Part shown: positions 9,014-17,500 of the stretch, piece after piece
Numbering within the stretch: position 1 is the first letter of the stretch
Layout: each line of letters starts with the position of its first letter
Origin: Ignatzschineria ureiclastica
Lineage (GTDB): Bacteria > Pseudomonadota > Gammaproteobacteria > Cardiobacteriales > Wohlfahrtiimonadaceae
Assembly: GCF_003121845.1 (NCBI RefSeq)
Contig: NZ_QEWQ01000006.1
Span: 124,001 to 188,000 of the forward strand
Direction of reading: 5' to 3'
DNA length: 64,000 nt
Program-made: the position numbers and the translations under genes
Notes under the pieces: generated by a model
Seen by the model: the letters and a program-made list of their open reading frames with translations, nothing else
Told to the model about the DNA's origin: nothing
Database searches by the model: none

Positions 9014-9046
9014 CGTGGAGTACCTAAACCCGTTCATCTAATTTAA

Positions 9047-9240
9047 GAATTGATCCCACCGCCGGAGCAAATGACCTCGTTCTTCCGGCAATCCCGCGCC
9101 GGCAGTTGGGCGCTTTCGCGCCGGGAAATATCTTAAATGCCGGGATCTGATTCATTGCCGAGAGATTGAGAATCTCTCTCCCGCGGGCGCGCGGTTGTGC
9201 TGGTTGCGCGATTATTCCCTCCCGCATGGAATGAGCTTTT
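9047..9240 (+). repeat. Dispersed island repeat, variant copy
   Basis: Same framework, with a variant middle: TTGGGCGCTTTCGCGCCGGG and ATGCCGGGATCTGATTCATT in place of the GGCATCTTGAGTGCCGGGG block. The variant middle is shared with the copies at 10227, 14140 and 22113. It runs into the CRISPR leader at TTTTGATAAGATCC. Confidence 0.88.
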
Positions 9241-9461
9241 GATAAGATCCACAGAAACCTTAGTAATTTCCGTTAATATTGCTATAATACACACTTTAAA
9301 GATCCCTAATCTCGACGATCAGATACTAAAATGTTATTTTTGATAAATCCATACAAACAACGGTGATTATATGTTATTCAATGTCATCTATTGTGAATTT
9401 GTAAAGATTGAAAACAGGTGTTGTAACCTGTTGATATTAAAGATAAAATTTTAATGGTGCG
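9227..9461 (+). promoter_or_regulatory. CRISPR leader of array 3
   Basis: AT-rich, non-coding 235 bp before the first repeat. TATAAT at 9283-9288 has TTAGTA 17 bp upstream, so transcription would run rightward into the array. The stretch 9289-9461 is absent in front of array 2. It includes a dyad ACAGGTGTTGTAACCTGT close to the array. The position fits a leader with promoter and adaptation signals. Confidence 0.7.
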
Positions 9462-10186
9462 GTCGGGATCATGCCCTGTTTGAAAAGGGATTAAGACCGA
9501 ACACACACAGGTATCGAGCCAACGTGGCAGTCGGGATCATGCCCTGTTTGAAAAGGGATTAAGACTTGTTCTCTACGTGATCTTTGTTGCGCCAATTCGT
9601 CGGGATCATGCCCTGTTTGAAAAGGGATTAAGACGCTGTTGTTTTGAATGTAGCCATTGTGAACCTCCGTCGGGATCATGCCCTGTTTGAAAAGGGATTA
9701 AGACGTGATAACACCGCCAGTTACTGTATCAGCAGCGGTCGGGATCATGCCCTGTTTGAAAAGGGATTAAGACACTTAGATACTACATTGAGAGTAGAGT
9801 TAATAGTCGGGATCATGCCCTGTTTGAAAAGGGATTAAGACGACCTCCTTTCATATAATCAAGGGTTTCTATAGTGTCGGGATCATGCCCTGTTTGAAAA
9901 GGGATTAAGACAACAGATACATCTTCAATGTTACTTTCGTGAGTTGTCGGGATCATGCCCTGTTTGAAAAGGGATTAAGACTCATATTCCCATAGGCAAC
10001 GTTTTACGTGTTTTGTCGGGATCATGCCCTGTTTGAAAAGGGATTAAGACAAGGTATCCTCTACCTCTTGGTAGTAGGACTCATCGTCGGGATCATGCCC
10101 TGTTTGAAAAGGGATTAAGACTCCCAATTCTCCTTGACAGCTTTCGACTTATCACGTCGGGATCATGTTTGAAAAGGGATTAAGAT
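9462..10186 (+). CRISPR. CRISPR array 3 (leader, 11 repeats, 10 spacers)
   Basis: Eleven repeats, ten of 36 bp identical to array 1, with spacers of 32-35 bp. The last repeat (10156-10186) is the same 31-nt variant ending in T that closes array 1. A long leader on the left and a terminator on the right fix the direction as plus. Spacer 9635-9668, read on the complement, contains GGAGG and an ATG six bases later, so it covers a start region. Spacers 9566-9598 and 9982-10014 resemble spacers in array 1 at synonymous sites only (see findings). No cas gene is nearby in the window. Confidence 0.98.
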
Positions 10187-10192
10187 AAAAAG

Positions 10193-10220
10193 AAAGCCTT
10201 CATAATGAAGGCTTTTTTAT
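10193..10220 (+). terminator. Terminator after CRISPR array 3
   Basis: AAAGCCTTCAT and ATGAAGGCTTT arms followed by TTTATT, immediately after the terminal repeat; equivalent to the trailers of arrays 1 and 2. Confidence 0.85.
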
Positions 10221-10226
10221 TGTCTG

Positions 10227-10440
10227 AAATAAGAAGATTGACCGCATCGCCGGAGCGAATGACCTCGTTCTTCCGGCAATCCCGCGCCGGCAATTGGGCG
10301 CTCTCGCGTTGTGAAATATCTTGAATGCCGGGATCTGATTTATTGCCGAGAGATTGAGAATCGCTCTCCCGCGGGCGCGCGATTGTGCTGGACTTGCAAA
10401 CATTCCCTCCCGCCGTGAATGAGCTTTTGATAAGAATGAA
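10227..10440 (+). repeat. Dispersed island repeat, full copy
   Basis: Copy of the variant-middle type (TTGGGCGCTCTCGCGTTGTG), ending CCTCCCGCCGTGAATGAG. An AT-rich tail at 10435-10500 matches 8103-8173 almost exactly. Confidence 0.88.
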
Positions 10441-10499
10441 AAAATTTCTAATCTTTTTCCCACATATAAAAAATAGATACTATCTTTATAGTTATAGAT

Positions 10500-10700
10500 A
10501 TTTCATAAGAAGATTTATCTCATCGCCGGAGCGAATGATCTCGTTCTTCCGGCAATCCCGCGCCAGCAGGCTTGGCATCTTGAGTGCCGAGAGATAAGAG
10601 GATTTATCCCACCGCCGGTAAAATGATCTCGTTCTTCCGACAATCCCGCGCCGGCAGTTGAGGCGCTTTCGCGCCGGGAAGTATCTTGAATACTGGGGAA
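10500..10700 (+). repeat. Two truncated copies of the dispersed island repeat
   Basis: Head segments at about 10508-10598 and 10599-10690. The second ends GCGCTTTCGCGCCGGGAAGT directly before the helicase stop codon, so the repeat abuts the 3' end of the gene. Confidence 0.8.
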
Positions 10701-10702
10701 TA

Positions 10703-13700
10703 CTACGCTTCTTGAATCACGATGAAGGCTAATAATTCAAAATCATCTAAACCTTTCGCTCTGTTTTCAAGTGCGGTGGTACTTCCCATTGTGAAGAGGC
10801 TCTCGATATCGGCTTCTTCATTAATCTCCACCATACTGCGAATACTTTGACTTAACAGCGAAGAGCAGTACTCCATATCTCGCCCATCTTGCGTTCTGCG
10901 ATTGAAGATATCACAAACTTCAAGAATGGGTTGATCAATACCATTACAGCTTAGACGCAAAATATCAAAGATCTCTTTCACCTTAAATTGATCGAGAATC
11001 AACTCTCCATCATTGCTGATATAAACTAGGTAATAAGGATGAATTCGATTTTTACGATCCATATCACTAGGAGAATTGATATTCTTTAGCGCAAAGATAA
11101 TACCTGGGCGAATCCCGATCTCTAAATGGGTTGGCACGACAGCATGTAACCCTAACGGTGTATTACTCGGCTCACCATATTTTTCGATCAACTGATGAAG
11201 ATCCATTCGATACTCATTAAGCCCTAGATCCATAATAGAAACGCCGGCTTTCACATCCTCTAGATCCACCACTTCATCCTGCATTCGCTTGAGCTGCTCC
11301 TCCCGGTAATCCACATTATGCTTATTATTTCCCAGCAAATTATCATCGGCGGTTGCAGCCATATCGGTAATCACCATCCGCCCTTCCACGCGATCTTTAA
11401 GATTAATATACTCATCCAAATTAAGATCGGGCCAATAATTAACCAGTTGAATTTCGCTATTTTGCGAACCAATTCGATCAATTCGGCCAAAACGCTGAAT
11501 AATGCGCACCGGATTCCAATGGATATCGTAATTAATCAGATAATCACAATCCTGTAAATTCTGCCCCTCTGAGATACAATCAGTGGCCACAATAAGGTCA
11601 ATCTCTGCATCAATATCGGGATAGATAAGCGCTTTTCCCTTCGACTTCGGCGAAAAGAAAGTGAGTACCTCTTGTAAACCTAACTTTTGACGATTGAGTT
11701 TTAACGTGGTCTCCGGCTTATTACTTCCGCCGGTAATCAAGGCAGAATGACGATTAAATTCCCGAAGTACTAATTCGGAAATATGCTGATAGAGATACTC
11801 AGCAGTATCGGCAAAGGCGCTAAAGATCAGAATTTTGTGATTGCCGGGATTAATGGGATTCTCGATTTTATGGCGAATATGCGCTAAGAGATGTTGCAAC
11901 TTGGCATCTTTCTCCGGCGTGACATCTTTAAGGAAATTGAGCAAAATATGGATCTGCTCCAAATCCCCGGAGAGCTCCTGTTCCCAACTATCGATATCCA
12001 TATCATCAAGGCTAATCTGCGCCCCTTTCCCTACTAAGAATACCTCCTCGCTACCGGGTAGAATCTCATCCTCCTCAACGCCGGCAAAATCCTCAATTGC
12101 GATGGTTGCATCGCTAGAACTACGGCTACTAAAGCGCTCCCGAAAAGCCTGAAGTGTCGCTAAGGTGGCATCGTGTTTCGCTTTTAAAGATTGCAACGTT
12201 AAGCGGAAAGAGTGCACCGAACTCTCTAGCCGTTTGAGTAGATTTGTGGTCATCAATCCGACTAATGCATTCTCACGATCGAGCTGTTTGAGAGTTCCTT
12301 TACCATCTACAGCAGAATCGAAAATCGCTTCATATTTCTTCAAACGACTAGGAAAAACAAAGGCTAAGGGACGATAGATACTCAATTGCAAGGAGGAGAG
12401 AATCTCGAAGATCTCTTCAAAATTGAGCCAATTAGATTCAGTGGAGATAGGTGCGCGGAAAGCGAGCGGTTTACGGCGTTTTGGGAATGCACCAATTTTA
12501 GAGATATCGTAATATTTCTGAATCTGCTTCCGAGAACGAGCAATAGTGACGCTATCGAGTAGTAGGAAGAAATCATTATCGAGCATCCCTTGAATGGTAT
12601 CGGCTGTTCGCTCTGCCGTTGGCAATTGACTCCAGCGATTAAAGGCGGCTTGCGCTTGACTGAAGATCGTTTCAATCCCTTTATCAATATTGAGCTTCTC
12701 TCGAAGTTGCTCCGATTTACCCTCATAAGCGAGCGCTAACTGATTACGCAGATCCGTAAATCGATTATTCACCGGCGTTGCAGAGAGCATCAAGACTTTG
12801 GTATCCACGCCATCTTGAATCACTTTGCGCATCAATTTCTGATAACGGGTTTCCCGCTCTCTATTCGCCTCATTATTGCGGAAATTATGAGATTCATCGA
12901 TCACAACAAGATCATAATTCCCCCAATTAAAGCGATCTAACTGAATCCCAAAAGATTCACCCCCGGTACGATCAAGATCAGTATGGGCTAAAATCGTATA
13001 GTGGAGCCGATCTTCACTAATGGGATTCGTAATTAAATTTTGATTAAATTCCTGCCAGTTCGCCGCTAAGCGCTTAGGACAGAGGACTAAAACTCGAGCA
13101 TTACGCAGTTCGTAATATTTAATCACCGCCAGCGCCGTAAAAGTTTTCCCCAACCCCACGCTATCGGCTAAGATACAGCCATTATAAGTATCGAGTTTAT
13201 TAATAATACTCTTCACCGCATCCCGCTGAAAATCGTAGAGCTTACTCCAGATCACCGTTTTGGTAAATCCGGTCTTCTCATCCGGCAGAAAGCCCTCATC
13301 AATCTCTTGTAGATATTCATGGAAGATATTATAGAGAATAATAAAGTAGATCCGCTCCGGTGAGTTCTCCTCATAGACTGATTCAATATGTTGGCAGATC
13401 GTCTCGGTCACCTCGGTGGATTTCTCGGGATCTGCCCAGAGTTGCCTGAACGTGGTTAAAAACTGCTCGGTAAAGCCGGCGCCCTGTGCACGAGTAATAA
13501 AGCTAATAGCATCACTATATTGAAACCCCAAATCGGAAGTTGTAAAACCGGACACAGGCGTATAGGCATAAGATTCAGCCTGATTATCAAGGTAGATAAA
13601 AGGTTGAATAAACTGCGCGGATGTGATCGATTTAAATTTCACCTTTTTCCGAATCCAATCGGCACACTCTTTGGCAATCGCTTTTTGGCTTAATTGATTC

Positions 13701-13993
13701 TTGAGCGCAATCTCAAATTCCGTACCATACAGGCTCCGCTCCCGCCCAAGTTTCGGGATATAAAATTCCCGCTTCGCCTTCTTCCCGCCCCCTTCAAGAT
13801 CCCGCTCGGCCACAAATGTTGGAGAGGTAAAGAGAAACTGCAATTCCTCAATATCAGCAAGCTCCTTCTTTAACGCCTCATAAGCATAGATAGAGAAGCA
13901 GGATGCTGCAATCTTAAGTCGTGATCCCGTGCGTAACTCTTCTCGTAGATCATCACCTACCAACATATTCTTATTATCAAACGACTTAAACAT
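10703..13993 (-). CDS. PLD/SNF2-type helicase associated with the type III R-M module
   Basis: A 1096-aa ATP-dependent DNA translocase/helicase. Residues 1-200 look like a phospholipase-D-like N-terminal region. A superfamily 2 SNF2 core follows: Walker A ADSVGLGKT (about 276-284), DESH box (366-369), motif III SATPVNNR, and a C-terminal helicase lobe with ISEGQNLQDCDYLINYD and QRFGRIDRIGSQ. From memory, such proteins are encoded upstream of DUF4391, Mod and Res genes, and this one is the likely partner of 1477-7263. It is separated from them by 3.4 kb holding two CRISPR arrays and a toxin-antitoxin pair. The ATG at 13993 has a GAGGTG site. It resembles DISARM DrmD in architecture, but no other DISARM gene is present. 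Confidence 0.88.
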   Translation of the reverse strand: MFKSFDNKNMLVGDDLREELRTGSRLKIAASCFSIYAYEALKKELADIEELQFLFTSPTFVAERDLEGGGKKAKREFYIPKLGRERSLYGTEFEIALKNQLSQKAIAKECADWIRKKVKFKSITSAQFIQPFIYLDNQAESYAYTPVSGFTTSDLGFQYSDAISFITRAQGAGFTEQFLTTFRQLWADPEKSTEVTETICQHIESVYEENSPERIYFIILYNIFHEYLQEIDEGFLPDEKTGFTKTVIWSKLYDFQRDAVKSIINKLDTYNGCILADSVGLGKTFTALAVIKYYELRNARVLVLCPKRLAANWQEFNQNLITNPISEDRLHYTILAHTDLDRTGGESFGIQLDRFNWGNYDLVVIDESHNFRNNEANRERETRYQKLMRKVIQDGVDTKVLMLSATPVNNRFTDLRNQLALAYEGKSEQLREKLNIDKGIETIFSQAQAAFNRWSQLPTAERTADTIQGMLDNDFFLLLDSVTIARSRKQIQKYYDISKIGAFPKRRKPLAFRAPISTESNWLNFEEIFEILSSLQLSIYRPLAFVFPSRLKKYEAIFDSAVDGKGTLKQLDRENALVGLMTTNLLKRLESSVHSFRLTLQSLKAKHDATLATLQAFRERFSSRSSSDATIAIEDFAGVEEDEILPGSEEVFLVGKGAQISLDDMDIDSWEQELSGDLEQIHILLNFLKDVTPEKDAKLQHLLAHIRHKIENPINPGNHKILIFSAFADTAEYLYQHISELVLREFNRHSALITGGSNKPETTLKLNRQKLGLQEVLTFFSPKSKGKALIYPDIDAEIDLIVATDCISEGQNLQDCDYLINYDIHWNPVRIIQRFGRIDRIGSQNSEIQLVNYWPDLNLDEYINLKDRVEGRMVITDMAATADDNLLGNNKHNVDYREEQLKRMQDEVVDLEDVKAGVSIMDLGLNEYRMDLHQLIEKYGEPSNTPLGLHAVVPTHLEIGIRPGIIFALKNINSPSDMDRKNRIHPYYLVYISNDGELILDQFKVKEIFDILRLSCNGIDQPILEVCDIFNRRTQDGRDMEYCSSLLSQSIRSMVEINEEADIESLFTMGSTTALENRAKGLDDFELLAFIVIQEA

Positions 13994-14085
13994 TTGAGCA
14001 CCTCACAGATTAATCCCATAGGATTCGGCCATAAACTATATAATATATTTTTAAATAAATTGGGATAATTGTAACCGAATTCCAA
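13994..14085 (-). promoter_or_regulatory. Upstream region of the helicase gene
   Basis: AT-rich stretch that aligns with 7342-7430 in front of the DUF4391 gene, including the ribosome site and the spacing to the ATG. It probably carries the helicase promoter; TATATAAT-like strings near 14036-14045 are candidates for the -10. Confidence 0.55.
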
Positions 14086-14139
14086 AGAAATATGTTAGTA
14101 CACTATTATTTACGATATTAAAAATAAAACTTTTTAATA

Positions 14140-14340
14140 TTTTTACTACATCTAAAAACAGACATTTTCTTCATAACTATAGATGTTTTATAAGGGGATT
14201 TATCCCACCGCCGGTAGAATGACCTCGTTCTTCCATCAATCCCGCGCCGGCAGTTGTGGCATCTTGAGTGCCGAAAAATATCTTGAATGCTGGGATCTGG
14301 TTCATTGCCGAAAGATTGAGAATCGCTCCCCACAACAATC
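14140..14340 (+). repeat. Dispersed island repeat between zorD and the helicase gene
   Basis: AT-rich tail (14140-14195) followed by a diverged head (ACCGCCGGTAGAATGACCTC). Shares ATGCTGGGATCTGGTTCATT with the variant-middle copies and decays after GAGAATCGCTCCCC. Confidence 0.8.
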
Positions 14341-14368
14341 AGTAAAATGGATAATATCCCCTTTACCT

Positions 14369-17300
14369 TTAATTAAAGAAATTCTTCATAAATTCCGTTT
14401 CAGTCACTACCTCAGGTACCACAACGGCGTCCTTAATTAACATTTTTCGTTGGAGCAATCCATCTAAATGCTCATCAAATGATATTTTATCTGGATGAGT
14501 AAGGGTTGGCAGATAGACCGAAACAGGTTTCTCTTGTCCAATTCGATAAACTCGGTCGGTTGCTTGCGCTTCTTTAGCAGGATTCCAGTGACGCTCTAGG
14601 TGAATAACATGATTCGCGCCAACGACAGTTAATCCCGTCCCTGCGGCTACCGGTGACATGATAATAATATTAAATCCATTAACTGCTTCGAATGCTTTAA
14701 TTAAAGACTTTCTCGTCTCCGTATTCGCACCACTACTCACAGCCTTAGTATCTCCATTAATAATAGCGATGTTTAAACCTGAAATGGCTTCTAACCACTG
14801 TTTTAAAAACAGTTGATAGCTCTTTGTAATACAGAAGATAATCACTTTCTCCTGTTTCTCGGCAATCTTATTCAAGATCGAAGTCAATGCTTTTAACTTA
14901 CCCGATGCTTCTAAATATTGATCCTCTTGGCCTCGGCTCTTCTCTAAAATGGCATGAGGATTAGAAGATTTTACAAGTTCTGGATGTAAAGAGATCTGTC
15001 TTAGTCGCCATAATGTCGCAAGTGCATGCTGATTATTCGGTGCGTTTTTGGATGAATGATAATGCTTTAATGTCTCATCATAAAGAGATAACTGCTCTCC
15101 AACCATCTCTTCTGATAATGAGGGGAGAAACTCAACGCCCTCTATAAAAGATTTTGTGCCACTAAAAATTCGCTTCACGGGAAGATTTTCCAACTCATCC
15201 TCTTTTGTTCTACGCAACATAAAAGCACCGGTTGCACTACGCAGATCCCGCCCGACTGATTCTCTTAATGATGTTGCATCCTCATCATTCTCTGCATTGA
15301 GACGATCAACCCAAGATTCTTTAAAATAACGGTAGTCTCCTAACAGACCCGGTTGAGCTGTATCCATCAAACACCAGAATTCTGCTAAGTTATTTTCAAT
15401 CGGCGTGCCTGTAACGAGTAAATTAAAATCACTCTTCAGTGCTTTAGCGGCTTGAGTCTGTAAAGAATTAGCATTTTTAATATGCTGTGCTTCATCAAAA
15501 ATAACCATGCCCCAATCAATACTACAGAGTGAAAGCTGATAATTTCGAAGTGTATCATAAGTTGTTAATACTAGACGCCGATCCCTATCTAAGCGTGCAC
15601 GCCCATGCTCTTTCCCAATTTTTAACGCATACCGTATCTTTGACTCAAGATTTATCAAATCACCTGATGATAATGTCTTTAACTGCTTAGATTCCTGCGC
15701 TAAACCATGAATACGAAATGTATTTAAATCACGGTGAGTTTGTAAAATAACAAGATCTTCAAAAATCGAATGATGATACGTTTTCGCAACCTCTTCTTCC
15801 CAATTCTCTAATAAACTCAAAGGGGCAACGACTAATATCGGTTTTTCAATCGCGCCTCGTTGCTTTTGCATGCGGTAATATTCTGCCATAGCAATCAATG
15901 ACATATACGTTTTACCAAGTCCCATATCATCCGCTAATAAAGCCCCTCGTACACGCGTTAAATCATCAGGATTTTCTTTTATTGCTTGCTGTAATAAGCC
16001 AACTATCCACTCAACCCCCTCTTTTTGATGCGGATAAGGGGATCTTTTATATTCTCGCCAATGAATGTCTACAGATTTGCCTAATGCTTCTGCGGCCCTT
16101 TGTAGCAATGCTTGATTCTGTTCATAAACATCCTTGACTATTACACCATACTGCTGCGTATCGTATTCCTCTAAAATAGTACTACTCTTACCCTGCTCAA
16201 AAGATTGAGCTTCAGCGTTTTCCTGAGCAAGCTGAGCTTTAATATGATTAATAGTAGTATCTATCTCTTCGGGGTTATCAATCGTATAAGTATGGTCATT
16301 AAAATGTATAGTGTCTAACCCCTCATTTTGCGCTTTTTCAATTGCATCAATCACCTGCGTTAGTGACTCTTCATCTCTAATCTGCCCCTTGATATCACCA
16401 AAAGATAGAGTGAGACCTTTGACATTAAACCAATCATTTTTTTCAGAATCATCAAATCCAAAATCAAAACGCTTTAAAACTCCAATCCCTTCTACACGAG
16501 CTGAAAAGCCATTATCTAAATCAACGATTGATCCATCTAAAAATGCACTCGGTGTTTTAAAAAATTGCGTGGCCTGATGTGCGGGGATTCGATTATTTTC
16601 AATAATATTTCTAACGGCCTTTAGAGCATTCCCCTCAAAAAGAACCACATCGTTATCAATTCGAAGCACGCCCTCATCTTTCACACCGCTTAAATGATGT
16701 AACCGGCGCTCTATGGCATCAACATCATGAGTATCGCCCCAATTCGGCATCAGCGATAAATCTCCTTGAGAATGCTGGGTAACGGAAACCCCCACTTTTT
16801 TAGGCCGCTTAAATGTGAAGTTTGTTAAATGCCCTAAATCCAACGGCATTCCCATATTTTTAGCTTCATGAAGGTAAGTAAGTAGACGAAGATTTTCACT
16901 CTCTGTTCTTTCCGACTCATGCAGGTTCTTATGACGAGTCCAAGCTTCTAAAGCCTCGATCTCAGCACAACCAATCGAAAATCGATCCCTCCGAGAGAGC
17001 TGTAATTCGGCACTTCCTGAGATATAGTGGATAGGGTAACTTCCACCATTCATTATCGCTTGCAACTCTACATGAAAATTTTCGCGAGCACTATTACTAC
17101 GAATTTTGGCGGCATATTCCCCATAATAAGGCTTGGGCAATTGTAAAATGTCTGTCAATCCTCGATAAGGATAGAGTTCATGGGTCACATTATCTACATC
17201 TAATCTCTCCGCATCCACTAACATTCCTACCGTCTGAGTGGGCAACAAAAATCCATCTTCAGTAACTTCGGCTAATCCCTCTTCTGCAAGCATCTCTAAA

Positions 17301-17497
17301 AGAGAGAATTGGAGCGTTTTTGCACCTAAGTGTTCCCCATTCCGTAACTTCTCTATTTCTGGTAGAGGAAGTTTAAAAACGAATCCATCACTAACGGGAT
17401 ATGACTCAAAGTAATGCCGCTGTGTGAAAGTGGTTAAGATTTGAGGATCATCTTTGCCTGTAAAAATTTTTTTGATCCGATCTAACAATGTTGCCAT
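14369..17497 (-). CDS. zorD: Zorya type I ZorD, SNF2-family helicase effector
   Basis: A 1042-aa protein and last gene of a four-gene Zorya type I operon. The N-terminal ~480 residues have no motif I can name. The SNF2/Swi2 core then runs to the C-terminus: Walker A DDMGLGKT (about 523-530), DEAQH box, VTGTPIENN, and a second lobe with SPVAAGTGLTVVGANHV and the RVYRIGQ signature. Known work on Zorya describes ZorD as the effector acting on invading DNA once the ZorAB complex senses infection. It starts 3 bp after the zorC stop, which indicates coupling. The core motifs are intact. A GC-rich dispersed repeat follows the gene. Confidence 0.92.
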   Translation of the reverse strand: MATLLDRIKKIFTGKDDPQILTTFTQRHYFESYPVSDGFVFKLPLPEIEKLRNGEHLGAKTLQFSLLEMLAEEGLAEVTEDGFLLPTQTVGMLVDAERLDVDNVTHELYPYRGLTDILQLPKPYYGEYAAKIRSNSARENFHVELQAIMNGGSYPIHYISGSAELQLSRRDRFSIGCAEIEALEAWTRHKNLHESERTESENLRLLTYLHEAKNMGMPLDLGHLTNFTFKRPKKVGVSVTQHSQGDLSLMPNWGDTHDVDAIERRLHHLSGVKDEGVLRIDNDVVLFEGNALKAVRNIIENNRIPAHQATQFFKTPSAFLDGSIVDLDNGFSARVEGIGVLKRFDFGFDDSEKNDWFNVKGLTLSFGDIKGQIRDEESLTQVIDAIEKAQNEGLDTIHFNDHTYTIDNPEEIDTTINHIKAQLAQENAEAQSFEQGKSSTILEEYDTQQYGVIVKDVYEQNQALLQRAAEALGKSVDIHWREYKRSPYPHQKEGVEWIVGLLQQAIKENPDDLTRVRGALLADDMGLGKTYMSLIAMAEYYRMQKQRGAIEKPILVVAPLSLLENWEEEVAKTYHHSIFEDLVILQTHRDLNTFRIHGLAQESKQLKTLSSGDLINLESKIRYALKIGKEHGRARLDRDRRLVLTTYDTLRNYQLSLCSIDWGMVIFDEAQHIKNANSLQTQAAKALKSDFNLLVTGTPIENNLAEFWCLMDTAQPGLLGDYRYFKESWVDRLNAENDEDATSLRESVGRDLRSATGAFMLRRTKEDELENLPVKRIFSGTKSFIEGVEFLPSLSEEMVGEQLSLYDETLKHYHSSKNAPNNQHALATLWRLRQISLHPELVKSSNPHAILEKSRGQEDQYLEASGKLKALTSILNKIAEKQEKVIIFCITKSYQLFLKQWLEAISGLNIAIINGDTKAVSSGANTETRKSLIKAFEAVNGFNIIIMSPVAAGTGLTVVGANHVIHLERHWNPAKEAQATDRVYRIGQEKPVSVYLPTLTHPDKISFDEHLDGLLQRKMLIKDAVVVPEVVTETEFMKNFFN

Positions 17498-17500
17498 ACA

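Noticed and set aside
9491-9838. ORFs inside CRISPR array 3
   Set aside because: They read repeats and spacers in turn (LIPFQTGHDPD-like strings) and are artefacts, though they help to show the coding frame of spacers.
142-10085. Possible third related spacer pair (142-173 and 10051-10085, both starting near AGGTA(C/T)CC)
   Set aside because: Similarity is limited to about eight bases and the encoded peptides (VYEDCDDMGYL and DESYYQEVEDT) do not match.
10703-13993. Reading the helicase as DISARM DrmD
   Set aside because: The architecture is similar, but no drmA, drmB, drmC or DISARM methylase is present; the DUF4391-mod-res association fits better.
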